Counted from the stretch's first letter, positions 30,875 through 41,600 are shown. The stretch is DNA of 64,000 nt from an uncultured Flavobacterium sp. (GCF_951805225.1 NZ_OX638201.1:5952001-6016000), one strand, 5' to 3'. Translations and numbers: made by a program. Notes: generated by a model not told the origin, from the letters alone.

Positions 30875-33800
30875 ATGATAACAAATCAGACTGAAAGATT
30901 GAATTTTGCCTCTACAAAAAATATTCCTGACTATCCGGATTTCTTAGATGTTCAGGTTAAATCTTTTAAAGATTTTTTTCAATTAGAAACTAAATCTGAC
31001 GAAAGAGGCAACGAAGGGTTGTACAACACCTTCATGGAAAATTTTCCAATCACAGATACAAGAAACAACTTTGTATTGGAGTTCCTAGATTATTTTGTTG
31101 ATCCACCACGTTATACAATTCAAGAATGTATAGAGAGAGGTCTTACTTATAGTGTGCCTTTAAAAGCAAGGTTAAAACTATATTGTACAGATCCAGAACA
31201 CGAAGATTTTGAAACTATTGTACAAGATGTTTATCTTGGAACAATACCTTATATGACTCCAAGCGGTACTTTTGTTATCAATGGTGCTGAGCGTGTAGTA
31301 GTATCTCAATTACACCGTTCTCCTGGGGTTTTCTTTGGTCAGTCATTCCACGCAAATGGAACAAAACTTTATTCTGCCAGAGTAATTCCTTTTAAAGGAT
31401 CTTGGATAGAATTTTCTACAGATATCAACAGCGTAATGTATGCTTATATCGATAGAAAGAAAAAATTACCTGTTACAACTTTATTCCGTGCAATTGGATT
31501 CGAAAGAGACAAGGATATCCTTGAAATTTTTGACCTTGCTGAAGAAATTAAAGTTTCTAAAACTGGTATTAAGAAATATATTGGAAGAAGACTTGCTGCA
31601 CGTGTATTGAATACATGGCATGAGGATTTCGTTGATGAGGACACTGGAGAAGTTGTTTCTATCGAACGTAACGAAATCATCCTTGATCGTGATACTATTA
31701 TCGACAAAGATAATGTTGAAGAGATCATTGATTCTAACGTTAAATCTATTTTGTTACATAAAGAGGATAATAACCAAGCAGATTATGCTATTATCCACAA
31801 TACATTACAAAAAGATCCAACAAACTCTGAAAAAGAAGCTGTAGAGCACATTTACCGTCAGTTGCGTAACGCTGAACCGCCTGATGAAGAGACTGCTCGT
31901 GGTATTATAGATAAATTGTTCTTCTCTGATCAACGTTATAACTTAGGTGAAGTTGGTCGTTACAGAATGAACAAAAAACTTGGTTTAGATATCCCAATGG
32001 AAAAGCAAGTGCTTACCAAAGAAGATATCATTACCATTGTAAAATATTTGATCGAATTGATCAACTCTAAAGCAGAGATTGATGATATTGATCACTTATC
32101 AAACCGTCGTGTTAGAACAGTTGGTGAACAATTGTCTCAACAATTCGGTGTTGGTTTGGCACGTATGGCTAGAACTATTCGTGAGAGAATGAACGTTAGA
32201 GATAACGAGGTGTTTACGCCAATTGATTTGATTAATGCTAAAACATTATCATCAGTTATCAACTCTTTCTTTGGTACTAACCAGTTATCTCAATTTATGG
32301 ATCAAACGAATCCATTAGCTGAGATTACGCACAAAAGAAGACTTTCTGCCCTTGGACCTGGTGGACTTTCGAGAGAGAGAGCTGGATTTGAGGTTCGTGA
32401 CGTTCACTATACACACTATGGTCGTTTATGTCCGATTGAAACTCCAGAGGGACCAAACATTGGTTTGATTTCATCTCTTGGTGTTTATGCAAAAGTTAAC
32501 GGAATGGGTTTCATCGAAACTCCTTACCGTAAAGTTACAGATGGTGTAGTTGATTTAGAAAGTACACCGATCTATTTAAGTGCTGAAGAAGAAGAAGGAA
32601 AAATGATTGCTCAGGCAAACATTGAAATGGATGCTTCAGGTAAAATTACAGCAAGCAATGTTATTGCTCGTGAGGAAGGTGACTTCCCGGTTGTTGAGCC
32701 ATCTGCAGTACATTATACAGACGTTGCGCCTAACCAGATTGCTTCGATTTCAGCTTCGTTGATTCCTTTCTTGGAACATGATGATGCGAATAGAGCCTTG
32801 ATGGGATCTAACATGATGCGTCAGGCGGTTCCTTTGATCCGTCCGGAAGCACCAATTGTTGGTACAGGTTTAGAGCGTCAAGTGGCTTCAGATTCTAGAG
32901 TATTGATTAATGCTGAAGGAGATGGAACTGTAGAATATGTTGATGCTAATATTATTACTATCAAATACGACCGTACTGAAGACGAAAGAATGGTTAGTTT
33001 TGATGCTGATGAGAAAACATACAACTTAATTAAATTTAGAAAAACCAATCAAGGTACAAGTATCAACTTGAAACCAATCGTAAGAAAAGGTGACAGAGTG
33101 GTCCTTGGACAAGTATTGTCAGAAGGATATGCTACTCAAAATGGTGAATTAGCTTTAGGTAGAAACTTAAAAGTTGCGTTCATGCCATGGAAAGGGTATA
33201 ACTTTGAGGATGCGATTGTAATTTCTGAAAAAGTAGTTCGTGATGATATTTTTACTTCTATCCACGTTGATGATTATTCATTAGAGGTTAGAGATACTAA
33301 GTTAGGAAATGAGGAGTTAACAAACGATATTCCTAACGTTTCTGAAGAAGCTACTAAAGATTTAGATGAAAACGGTATGATCAGAATTGGAGCAGAGGTT
33401 AAACCTGGCGACATTCTAATCGGAAAAATTACACCAAAAGGAGAATCAGATCCTACTCCGGAAGAGAAATTGCTTCGTGCAATCTTCGGGGATAAAGCAG
33501 GAGATGTAAAAGATGCTTCATTAAAAGCTTCTCCATCTTTACATGGTGTAGTTCTTGATAAAAAATTATTTGCAAGAGCCGTAAAAGATAAACGTAAACG
33601 TACTCAGGATAAAGATGCTTTAGGCGCTTTAGAAATGGAATTTGAAACTAAATTTGTTGAATTAAAAGACAGATTGGTTGAGAAATTATTCTTGATCGTT
33701 AACGGAAAAACATCTCAAGGTGTAATGAATGATTTGGGTGAAGAAGTTTTACCAAAAGGTAAAAAATATACTCAAAAAATGCTTTACGCAGTAGAAGATT

Positions 33801-34687
33801 TTGCTCACTTAAGCAAAGGTCAATGGGTTGCTGATGATGCTACAAATAAAATGGTTAATGATTTAATTCATAACTATAAAATTAAGCTGAACGATTTACA
33901 AGGATCTTTAAGAAGAGAAAAATTCACTATTACAGTTGGGGATGAATTACCATCAGGAATCTTGAAATTGGCTAAAATCTATATCGCTAAAAAACGTAAG
34001 TTAAAAGTTGGTGATAAAATGGCAGGACGTCACGGTAACAAAGGTATTGTTGCAAGAATCGTTCGTCATGAAGATATGCCTTTCCTTGAAGACGGAACAC
34101 CGGTAGATATCGTATTGAATCCACTTGGGGTACCTTCACGTATGAACATTGGTCAGATTTATGAGACTGTTCTTGGATGGGCTGGTATGAACTTGGGTAG
34201 AAAATTTGCTACTCCAATTTTTGATGGGGCATCTTTAGATCAAATCAATGCTTTGACTGATGAAGCTGGAGTACCACGTTTCGGACATACACACCTTTAT
34301 GATGGTGGTACTGGAGAGCGTTTCCATCAAGCTGCAACTGTGGGTGTAATTTACATGCTTAAATTAGGACACATGGTTGATGATAAGATGCACGCACGTT
34401 CTATCGGACCATACTCGTTGATCACTCAACAACCACTTGGAGGTAAAGCTCAATTTGGAGGTCAGCGTTTTGGAGAGATGGAGGTTTGGGCGCTTGAGGC
34501 TTATGGAGCATCAAGTACTCTTCGTGAAATCTTAACAGTTAAGTCGGATGACGTTATTGGTAGAGCTAAAACTTACGAAGCTATCGTTAAGGGTGAGTCT
34601 ATGCCAGAACCAGGATTACCGGAATCATTCAATGTATTAATGCATGAATTGAAAGGTCTTGGACTTGACATTCGTTTAGAAGAATAA
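30875..34687 (+). CDS. rpoB: RNA polymerase subunit beta
   Basis: A 1270-aa core subunit. Recognisable regions: the rifampicin-binding stretch FGTNQLSQFMDQTNPLAEI and HKRRLSALGPGGLSRERAGF, then CPIETPEGPNIGLI, KVGDKMAGRHGNKGI, and the C-terminal GGQRFGEMEVWALEAYGA. The ATG at 30875 is preferred to the TTG three bases upstream. It is separated from rpoC by 274 bases with structured sequence, longer than usual for this pair. Confidence 0.99.
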   Translation: MITNQTERLNFASTKNIPDYPDFLDVQVKSFKDFFQLETKSDERGNEGLYNTFMENFPITDTRNNFVLEFLDYFVDPPRYTIQECIERGLTYSVPLKARLKLYCTDPEHEDFETIVQDVYLGTIPYMTPSGTFVINGAERVVVSQLHRSPGVFFGQSFHANGTKLYSARVIPFKGSWIEFSTDINSVMYAYIDRKKKLPVTTLFRAIGFERDKDILEIFDLAEEIKVSKTGIKKYIGRRLAARVLNTWHEDFVDEDTGEVVSIERNEIILDRDTIIDKDNVEEIIDSNVKSILLHKEDNNQADYAIIHNTLQKDPTNSEKEAVEHIYRQLRNAEPPDEETARGIIDKLFFSDQRYNLGEVGRYRMNKKLGLDIPMEKQVLTKEDIITIVKYLIELINSKAEIDDIDHLSNRRVRTVGEQLSQQFGVGLARMARTIRERMNVRDNEVFTPIDLINAKTLSSVINSFFGTNQLSQFMDQTNPLAEITHKRRLSALGPGGLSRERAGFEVRDVHYTHYGRLCPIETPEGPNIGLISSLGVYAKVNGMGFIETPYRKVTDGVVDLESTPIYLSAEEEEGKMIAQANIEMDASGKITASNVIAREEGDFPVVEPSAVHYTDVAPNQIASISASLIPFLEHDDANRALMGSNMMRQAVPLIRPEAPIVGTGLERQVASDSRVLINAEGDGTVEYVDANIITIKYDRTEDERMVSFDADEKTYNLIKFRKTNQGTSINLKPIVRKGDRVVLGQVLSEGYATQNGELALGRNLKVAFMPWKGYNFEDAIVISEKVVRDDIFTSIHVDDYSLEVRDTKLGNEELTNDIPNVSEEATKDLDENGMIRIGAEVKPGDILIGKITPKGESDPTPEEKLLRAIFGDKAGDVKDASLKASPSLHGVVLDKKLFARAVKDKRKRTQDKDALGALEMEFETKFVELKDRLVEKLFLIVNGKTSQGVMNDLGEEVLPKGKKYTQKMLYAVEDFAHLSKGQWVADDATNKMVNDLIHNYKIKLNDLQGSLRREKFTITVGDELPSGILKLAKIYIAKKRKLKVGDKMAGRHGNKGIVARIVRHEDMPFLEDGTPVDIVLNPLGVPSRMNIGQIYETVLGWAGMNLGRKFATPIFDGASLDQINALTDEAGVPRFGHTHLYDGGTGERFHQAATVGVIYMLKLGHMVDDKMHARSIGPYSLITQQPLGGKAQFGGQRFGEMEVWALEAYGASSTLREILTVKSDDVIGRAKTYEAIVKGESMPEPGLPESFNVLMHELKGLGLDIRLEE

Positions 34688-34704
34688 ATAAAATTTTCAG
34701 TTGC

Positions 34705-34741
34705 AGTCTCAGTATTCAGTTCAACACTGAAAGCTGAGACT
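34705..34741 (+). promoter_or_regulatory. Hairpin after rpoB
   Basis: AGTCTCAG pairs with CTGAGACT and, inside it, TTCAGT with ACTGAA around a five-base loop, with a small internal loop. No T-run follows directly, so it is not a canonical terminator. The CAGT-rich arm looks like a hexamer-type repeat. Confidence 0.55.
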
Positions 34742-34801
34742 AAAGCTGTTTATTAAAATAAAGTTTTTAGGATTTATACCCGTAAACCGTTCCGATTTTT
34801 T

Positions 34802-34919
34802 ACTTATAACCTTAAGGTTTTGTAATTAGCACTTCAGAATTGACGTTTGAAGTTTAGAGAAGTAATCCGTGGTAGTGACTTGATGGTTTTACTCTTTTTT
34901 AAAGAGAAGGTTATAAGTT
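34802..34919 (+). other. Structured element in the rpoB-rpoC spacer
   Basis: ACTTATAACCTT (34802-34813) and AAGGTTATAAGT (34908-34919) are a perfect 12-base inverted repeat enclosing about 94 bases. Inside it, ACTTCA/TGAAGT (34831-34853) and CTCTTT/AAAGAG (34892-34906) can form two further hairpins. The whole suggests a folded RNA with a closing helix and internal stems, ending 42 bases before the rpoC ATG. Its role is unknown. Confidence 0.5.
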
Positions 34920-34961
34920 AAAATCAATTTTTTAATTGCAGATAAATCAATAGTAAAAACT

Positions 34962-37900
34962 ATGATGAATAATAGAAATAATAATAAAGATAAGAATCCT
35001 ATAAAAAGATTTAACAAAATCTCGATAGGATTAGCTTCACCAGAATCTATCTTGAAAGAATCAAGAGGAGAGGTGTTGAAACCTGAAACAATTAACTACA
35101 GAACTCACAAACCAGAGCGTGACGGATTATTCTGCGAAAGAATCTTCGGACCTGTTAAGGATTTTGAGTGTGCTTGTGGTAAATATAAAAGAATTCGTTA
35201 CAAAGGTATCATCTGTGACCGTTGTGGTGTTGAAGTTACTGAGAAAAAAGTACGTCGTGACAGAGTAGGACACATCAATCTTGTTGTGCCAATTGCTCAC
35301 ATCTGGTACTTCCGTTCTCTTCCAAACAAAATTGGTTATATCCTTGGTCTTCCATCTAAGAAATTAGATATGATCATTTACTACGAAAGATATGTAGTAA
35401 TTCAAGCTGGTATTGCTAAAAATGCAGATGGAGAATCTTTACAAAGATTAGATTTCTTAACTGAAGAAGAATATTTGAATATTTTAGATACTCTTCCGCA
35501 AGAAAATCAATATTTAGATGATTTAGATCCTAATAAATTTGTTGCCAAAATGGGAGCAGAATGTATTATGGATTTATTAGCTCGTATTGACTTAGATGCT
35601 TTATCTTATGAATTAAGACACAGCGCTAACAACGAAACATCTAAACAACGTAAAACTGAAGCTTTAAAAAGATTACAAGTTGTTGAGTCTTTCCGTGAGT
35701 CTAACTTAAACCGCGAAAATCGTCCTGAGTGGATGATTATGAAAGTGGTTCCAGTTATTCCACCAGAATTACGTCCGCTTGTGCCACTTGATGGAGGTCG
35801 TTTTGCAACTTCAGATTTAAATGACTTATACCGTCGTGTAATTATCCGTAATAACCGTTTGAAAAGATTAATGGAGATTAAAGCTCCAGAAGTTATCTTA
35901 AGAAACGAAAAACGTATGTTGCAAGAATCTGTAGATTCATTATTTGATAACACTCGTAAAGCTTCTGCTGTTAAAACAGAATCTAACAGACCATTAAAAT
36001 CATTATCTGATTCCTTAAAAGGTAAGCAAGGACGTTTCCGTCAAAACTTACTTGGAAAACGTGTGGATTATTCTGCTCGTTCGGTAATTGTTGTTGGTCC
36101 TGAATTAAAATTATTCGAATGTGGATTGCCAAAAGATATGGCATCTGAGTTATACAAACCTTTCGTTATCCGTAAATTGATAGAAAGAGGTATTGTTAAA
36201 ACAGTAAAATCTGCTAAGAAAATTATAGATAAAAAAGAGCCTGTAGTTTGGGATATCCTTGAAAACGTAATTAAAGGTCACCCAGTATTACTTAACCGTG
36301 CTCCTACGTTACACAGACTTGGTATTCAAGCTTTCCAACCAAAATTAATTGAAGGAAAAGCGATCCAATTGCACCCATTGGTATGTACGGCTTTCAACGC
36401 CGATTTTGATGGGGATCAGATGGCAGTTCACTTGCCATTAGGACCAGAGGCTATTTTAGAGGCACAATTATTAATGTTGGCTTCTCACAATATTCTTAAC
36501 CCTGCGAATGGAGCACCAATTACTGTACCTTCTCAGGATATGGTCTTGGGTCTATATTATATGACCAAAGAACGTATCTCTACGCCAGAACACATAATTT
36601 TAGGTCAAGACTTAACTTTCTATTCTGCTGAAGAAGTAAATATTGCATTAAACGAAGGAAGATTAGAATTGAATGCTCGTGTAAGAATTAGAGCAAAAGA
36701 TTTTAATGACGCTGGAGAATTAGTGTATAAAATCATTCAAACAACTGCAGGACGTGTATTATTTAATGAAGTAGTACCTGAAGCAGCTGGATATATCAAT
36801 GATGTATTGACTAAGAAAAACCTTAGAGATATTATCGGACACATTTTAAGTGTGACTGATGTACCTACAACGGCAGCTTTCTTGGATAATATGAAAGATA
36901 TGGGGTATAAATTCGCATTTAGAGGAGGTTTATCATTCTCTTTAGGTGATATTAGAATTCCAGAACAAAAAACAAAATTAATTGCAGACGCCAGAGAACA
37001 AGTTGAAGGTATTTCTGTGAATTATAACATGGGTCTTATTACCAATAACGAGCGTTACAACCAGGTTATTGACGTATGGACTTCAGCAAATGCTCAGTTA
37101 ACAGAGTTAGCAATGAAAAATATTAGAGAAGACCAACAAGGTTTCAACTCTGTATACATGATGCTTGACTCTGGGGCGAGGGGTTCTAAGGAACAGATTC
37201 GTCAGTTAACTGGTATGCGTGGTTTGATGGCTAAGCCTAAAAAATCTACTGCTGGTGGTGGTGAGATTATTGAAAACCCGATTCTTTCTAACTTTAAGGA
37301 AGGTCTTTCGATCCTTGAGTACTTCATTTCTACTCACGGTGCTCGTAAAGGACTTGCGGATACGGCTCTTAAAACTGCCGATGCTGGATACTTAACAAGA
37401 AGGCTTCATGACGTTTCACAAGATGTTATTGTAAACATCGAAGATTGTGGAACTTTAAGAGGTGTTGAAGTTTCTGCTTTGAAGAAAAATGAGGAAATTG
37501 TTGAATCATTAGGAGAGAGAATTTTAGGACGTGTTGCATTGCAAGATGTTATAAATCCACTTACTAATGAAGTAATGGTTCAATCTGGACAACAAATTAC
37601 TGAGGCAATCATGAGAACTATCGAAGCTTCTCCGATTGAAAGAGTAGAGGTTAGATCTCCATTAACTTGTGAGGCTTTAAAAGGTATTTGTGCGAAATGT
37701 TACGGTAGAAACTTAGCTACTGGTAAGATGACACAAAGAGGTGAAGCAGTAGGAGTTATTGCAGCTCAGTCTATTGGAGAGCCAGGTACACAGTTAACAC
37801 TTCGTACGTTCCACGTTGGAGGGGTTGCTGGAGGTATTTCTGAAGAATCTAGTATCATTACAAGATTCAACGGTAGACTTGAGATTGAAGATTTAAAAAC

Positions 37901-39272
37901 TGTAAAAGGTGAGGACAGCGAAGGTAATGCGGTTGATATCGTAGTATCACGTTCAACTGAATTAAAATTAGTTGATGAGAAAACTGGAATCGTTTTAAAT
38001 ACACATAACATTCCTTACGGATCTAGTATTTTTGTTAAGGATGGTGAAGTAGTTACTAAAGGATCTGTGATCTGTAAGTGGGATCCATATAATGGTGTAA
38101 TTGTTTCTGAATTTACTGGTAAGATTGCTTACGAGGATTTAGAGCAAGGACAATCGTTCATGGTTGAAATCGATGAGCAAACAGGATTCCAGGAAAAAGT
38201 AATTTCTGAAGCAAGAAATAAAAAATTAATTCCAACTTTATTAGTTTATGGTAAAGAAGGTGAATTGATTCGTTCGTATAACTTACCAGTAGGAGCTCAC
38301 CTTATGGTTGAGAACGGTGAGAAAATTAAAGCAGGTAAAGTATTAGTAAAAATCCCACGTCGTTCTTCTAAAGCAGGCGATATCACGGGAGGTTTACCAA
38401 GAATTACTGAATTGCTTGAGGCTCGTAACCCTTCAAACCCAGCGGTTGTTTCTGAAATTGACGGTGTTGTTTCTTTTGGAAAAATCAAAAGAGGTAACCG
38501 TGAAATTGTTATCGAATCTAAATTTGGTGAGATTAAAAAGTATTTAGTTAAACTTTCAAGCCAAATCTTAGTACAAGAAAATGACTTCGTAAGAGCAGGA
38601 GTACCATTGTCTGACGGTGCAATTACACCAGACGACATCTTAAGAATTCAAGGGCCGGCTGCTGTTCAACAGTACTTGGTAAATGAAATTCAAGAGGTAT
38701 ACCGTTTACAAGGGGTAAAAATTAATGACAAGCACTTTGAGGTAGTTATTCGTCAAATGATGCGTAAAGTAAGAGTTCAAGATCCAGGAGATACATTATT
38801 CCTAGAAGATCAATTAATTCACACTAAAGATTTTATCGTTCAAAATGATAAATTATATGGTATGAAAGTAGTTGAAGACGCTGGAGATTCTGCTGTATTG
38901 AAACCAGGTCAGATTATTTCGCCTCGTGATTTACGTGATGAGAATTCATTGCTTAAACGAAATGATAAAAATCTAGTTGTAGCTAGAGACGTAATTACTG
39001 CAACTGCAACGCCAGTTTTACAAGGTATTACAAGAGCTTCGCTACAAACTAAATCATTCATCTCTGCTGCTTCTTTCCAAGAAACAACAAAAGTACTTAA
39101 CGAAGCTGCTGTAGCTGGTAAAGTAGATGATTTAGAAGGATTGAAAGAAAATGTAATTGTTGGACACAGAATTCCTGCAGGAACTGGTATGAGAGAATAC
39201 GATAACACTATCGTAGGATCAAAAGACGATTACAATGAAATGATGGCTAATAAAGAAGAATATATTTATTAA
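34962..39272 (+). CDS. rpoC: RNA polymerase subunit beta-prime
   Basis: A 1436-aa core subunit. The N-terminal zinc ribbon is CACGKYKRIRYKGIICDRCG. The catalytic Mg site is NADFDGDQMAVHLPL. A second Cys cluster is CEALKGICAKCYGRNLATG. The trigger/bridge region and C-terminal SIGEPGTQLTLRTFHVGG are present. A second ATG three bases later could also serve as the start. It is followed after ten bases by the DUF3467 gene. Confidence 0.99.
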   Translation: MMNNRNNNKDKNPIKRFNKISIGLASPESILKESRGEVLKPETINYRTHKPERDGLFCERIFGPVKDFECACGKYKRIRYKGIICDRCGVEVTEKKVRRDRVGHINLVVPIAHIWYFRSLPNKIGYILGLPSKKLDMIIYYERYVVIQAGIAKNADGESLQRLDFLTEEEYLNILDTLPQENQYLDDLDPNKFVAKMGAECIMDLLARIDLDALSYELRHSANNETSKQRKTEALKRLQVVESFRESNLNRENRPEWMIMKVVPVIPPELRPLVPLDGGRFATSDLNDLYRRVIIRNNRLKRLMEIKAPEVILRNEKRMLQESVDSLFDNTRKASAVKTESNRPLKSLSDSLKGKQGRFRQNLLGKRVDYSARSVIVVGPELKLFECGLPKDMASELYKPFVIRKLIERGIVKTVKSAKKIIDKKEPVVWDILENVIKGHPVLLNRAPTLHRLGIQAFQPKLIEGKAIQLHPLVCTAFNADFDGDQMAVHLPLGPEAILEAQLLMLASHNILNPANGAPITVPSQDMVLGLYYMTKERISTPEHIILGQDLTFYSAEEVNIALNEGRLELNARVRIRAKDFNDAGELVYKIIQTTAGRVLFNEVVPEAAGYINDVLTKKNLRDIIGHILSVTDVPTTAAFLDNMKDMGYKFAFRGGLSFSLGDIRIPEQKTKLIADAREQVEGISVNYNMGLITNNERYNQVIDVWTSANAQLTELAMKNIREDQQGFNSVYMMLDSGARGSKEQIRQLTGMRGLMAKPKKSTAGGGEIIENPILSNFKEGLSILEYFISTHGARKGLADTALKTADAGYLTRRLHDVSQDVIVNIEDCGTLRGVEVSALKKNEEIVESLGERILGRVALQDVINPLTNEVMVQSGQQITEAIMRTIEASPIERVEVRSPLTCEALKGICAKCYGRNLATGKMTQRGEAVGVIAAQSIGEPGTQLTLRTFHVGGVAGGISEESSIITRFNGRLEIEDLKTVKGEDSEGNAVDIVVSRSTELKLVDEKTGIVLNTHNIPYGSSIFVKDGEVVTKGSVICKWDPYNGVIVSEFTGKIAYEDLEQGQSFMVEIDEQTGFQEKVISEARNKKLIPTLLVYGKEGELIRSYNLPVGAHLMVENGEKIKAGKVLVKIPRRSSKAGDITGGLPRITELLEARNPSNPAVVSEIDGVVSFGKIKRGNREIVIESKFGEIKKYLVKLSSQILVQENDFVRAGVPLSDGAITPDDILRIQGPAAVQQYLVNEIQEVYRLQGVKINDKHFEVVIRQMMRKVRVQDPGDTLFLEDQLIHTKDFIVQNDKLYGMKVVEDAGDSAVLKPGQIISPRDLRDENSLLKRNDKNLVVARDVITATATPVLQGITRASLQTKSFISAASFQETTKVLNEAAVAGKVDDLEGLKENVIVGHRIPAGTGMREYDNTIVGSKDDYNEMMANKEEYIY

Positions 39273-39282
39273 TTAGGGAACT

Positions 39283-39594
39283 ATGAGTAATCCGAAACAA
39301 CAACCAGAGCAGATTAACATTGAGTTGGACGAAACTATTGCAGAAGGAATTTATTCTAATCTGGCGATTATCAACCACTCATCATCAGAATTTGTTTTAG
39401 ATTTTGTGAGTATTATGCCAGGTATTCCTAAAGCCAAGGTAAAGTCAAGAATTGTCTTGACACCACAACATGCTAAAAGATTATTGAAAGCAATTGGTGA
39501 AAACATTCATCGTTTTGAAGCCGCTCATGGCGAAATCAAAGAGACGGAGCAAGCGCCAATCCCGCTTAATTTTGGTCCGGCAGGACAAGCATAA
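39283..39594 (+). CDS. DUF3467 family protein
   Basis: A 103-aa protein. It shows the DUF3467 pattern: INIELDETIAEGIYSNLAII, then SEFVLDFVSIMPGIPKAKVK and VLTPQHAKRLLKAIGENI. The family has no established function; its frequent position directly after rpoC in Bacteroidota suggests a link to RNA polymerase or translation output, as inference. It ends the rpoBC operon at a strong terminator. Confidence 0.9.
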   Translation: MSNPKQQPEQINIELDETIAEGIYSNLAIINHSSSEFVLDFVSIMPGIPKAKVKSRIVLTPQHAKRLLKAIGENIHRFEAAHGEIKETEQAPIPLNFGPAGQA

Positions 39595-39600
39595 ATTAAT

Positions 39601-39628
39601 AAAAGCCCCAGTAATGGGGCTTTTTTTT
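39601..39628 (+). terminator. Terminator of the rpoBC operon
   Basis: AAAAGCCCC and GGGGCTTTT with a six-base loop and a T-run, seven bases after the DUF3467 stop codon. Confidence 0.9.
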
Positions 39629-39790
39629 GGATGATACTTAAAATTAAATGTAGTTTACCCGATTTAGTTTCACTTTCGTCGACTAAATTTTCTTATTTGA
39701 TAGTAATGTTTTAATTTGCTTACTCTTACAGAAAAAGAGATTAATTTTTGAAATATAATGACTTAGTATAAGGTTGGTTTAATTCAAATT

Positions 39791-39825
39791 AAAAAAAAGC
39801 GCTAATGAAAATTAGCGCTTTTTTT
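39791..39825 (-). terminator. Terminator of prfC
   Basis: AAGCGCTAAT and ATTAGCGCTT pair around a four-base loop, with an A-run on one side and a T-run on the other, 21 bases after the prfC stop when read on the minus strand. Confidence 0.85.
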
Positions 39826-39846
39826 ATGTTTTTTACAGAATGAAAT

Positions 39847-41439
39847 TTAATCAAATTCCGAAGTGAAAAATAATTTTACACTTGGGTATTTATTTTGTGT
39901 CATTTGAATAGTGAAATCAGAATCGGCTAAAAATACCAATTGACCGTATTTATCATGAGCTAAGAATTTCTGCTTGATACGTTTGAATTCTTTAAACTCG
40001 TCATTTTTTGCATCATCAGGTTTTACCCAACAAGCTTTGTGAACCGGGAAATTCTCATAAGTACATTTAGCGCCATATTCATGTTCCAAACGATATTGAA
40101 TAACCTCATATTGTAGTGCTCCAACAGTTCCAATTACTTTACGATTGTTCATTTCTAATGTAAACAACTGTGCAACACCTTCATCCATTAACTGATCAAC
40201 ACCTTTGTCCAATTGCTTGGCTTTCATAGGATCAGCGTTGTTAATGTATCTAAAGTGCTCTGGAGAGAAACTTGGAATTCCTTTGAAACTCATAATTTCA
40301 CCTTCAGTCAAAGTATCTCCAATTTTAAAGTTTCCAGTATCGTGTAAACCAACAATATCACCAGGATATGAAATGTCTACAATTTCCTTTTTCTCAGCAA
40401 AAAAGGCATTTGGACTAGAGAATTTTAAATTTTTCTTTTGACGAACATGGTAATAAGGCTTATTTCTTTCAAAAGTTCCGGAAACAATTTTTATAAATGC
40501 TAAACGATCACGGTGTTTAGGATCCATATTAGCATGGATTTTAAAAACAAAACCGGTCATTTTTTCTTCTTTAGGGTCAACTAAACGAGTTTCAGAATCT
40601 TTTGGTCTTGGTGACGGAGCGATAGCAACGAAACAATCCAATAATTCACGAACTCCAAAGTTATTTAATGCCGAACCAAAAAACACTGGCTGAATTTTTC
40701 CGTCTAAATAATCCTGACGTTCAAATTTTGGATAAACTTCATCAATTAATTCTAATTCCTCACGAAGTTTTTCAGCTGCTTTTTGACCAACAATTTTATC
40801 TAATTCAGGATTGTTTTGAACATCAGAAAAAGCGATAGTTTCTTCGATATTTTTACGGCTGTCTCCACTAAAAAGGTTGATGTTTTCTTCCCATAAATTA
40901 TAAATTCCCTGAAAATCATAACCCATACCAATTGGGAAACTTAAAGGAGTAACTTTTAATCCAAGTTTTTGCTCCACTTCATCCATCAAATCAAAAGCAT
41001 CTTTACCTTCACGATCTAATTTATTGATGAAAACAATCATCGGAATGTTACGCATTCTACAAACTGCAACCAATTTTTCAGTTTGTTCCTCAACCCCTTT
41101 TGCAACGTCAATTACAACAATAACGCTATCAACAGCAGTTAAAGTTCTAAAAGTATCTTCAGCAAAATCCTTGTGTCCCGGAGTATCAAGAATGTTGATT
41201 TTTTTGTCTTTATAATTAAAAGCAAGTACAGAGGTTGAAACCGAAATACCTCTTTGGCGTTCGATTTCCATGAAATCACTCGTTGCTCCTTTTTTAATTT
41301 TATTGTTTTTTACAGCACCAGCTTCCTGAATAGCTCCTCCAAACAACAATAACTTTTCAGTTAAAGTAGTTTTACCGGCATCGGGATGCGATATAATTCC
41401 AAATGTTCTTCTGCGTTGTATTTCTTTTAAAAAGCTCAT
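39847..41439 (-). CDS. prfC: Peptide chain release factor 3
   Basis: A 530-aa GTPase that removes RF1 or RF2 from the ribosome after peptide release. Motifs: G1 SHPDAGKTT, G3 DTPGHKDFAED, G4 FINKLDREGKD. It is the RF3 branch of the EF-G family by RQRGISVSTSVLAFNY and the usual end FTIQMTQNKYPSVKLFFTSEF. Length is as in E. coli (529 aa). It has its own promoter (41459-41466) and a terminator, convergent with the rpoBC operon. Confidence 0.96.
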   Translation of the reverse strand: MSFLKEIQRRRTFGIISHPDAGKTTLTEKLLLFGGAIQEAGAVKNNKIKKGATSDFMEIERQRGISVSTSVLAFNYKDKKINILDTPGHKDFAEDTFRTLTAVDSVIVVIDVAKGVEEQTEKLVAVCRMRNIPMIVFINKLDREGKDAFDLMDEVEQKLGLKVTPLSFPIGMGYDFQGIYNLWEENINLFSGDSRKNIEETIAFSDVQNNPELDKIVGQKAAEKLREELELIDEVYPKFERQDYLDGKIQPVFFGSALNNFGVRELLDCFVAIAPSPRPKDSETRLVDPKEEKMTGFVFKIHANMDPKHRDRLAFIKIVSGTFERNKPYYHVRQKKNLKFSSPNAFFAEKKEIVDISYPGDIVGLHDTGNFKIGDTLTEGEIMSFKGIPSFSPEHFRYINNADPMKAKQLDKGVDQLMDEGVAQLFTLEMNNRKVIGTVGALQYEVIQYRLEHEYGAKCTYENFPVHKACWVKPDDAKNDEFKEFKRIKQKFLAHDKYGQLVFLADSDFTIQMTQNKYPSVKLFFTSEFD

Positions 41440-41458
41440 ATTTCGTATAAATAGGTTG

Positions 41459-41466
41459 CAAAAGTA
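41459..41466 (-). promoter_or_regulatory. -7 promoter element for prfC
   Basis: CAAAAGTA on the plus strand reads TACTTTTG on the minus strand, 19 bases before the prfC ATG at 41439. Confidence 0.6.
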
Positions 41467-41544
41467 CTATTAATTACGGCTTAATAAAAATATTCACTTC
41501 TTAAATTAGGAACTCTTTCAATTTATTAGAGATAATTTATAAGC

Positions 41545-41580
41545 AAAAAATTAAGGCTGTTTTTTTAGGACAGCCTTAAT
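41545..41580 (-). terminator. Terminator of the alpha-amylase gene
   Basis: On the minus strand, ATTAAGGCTGT and ACAGCCTTAAT pair around nine bases and are followed by a T-run, 20 bases after the amylase stop. Confidence 0.85.
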
Positions 41581-41600
41581 TAAATAGTCTAAATTTAAAA

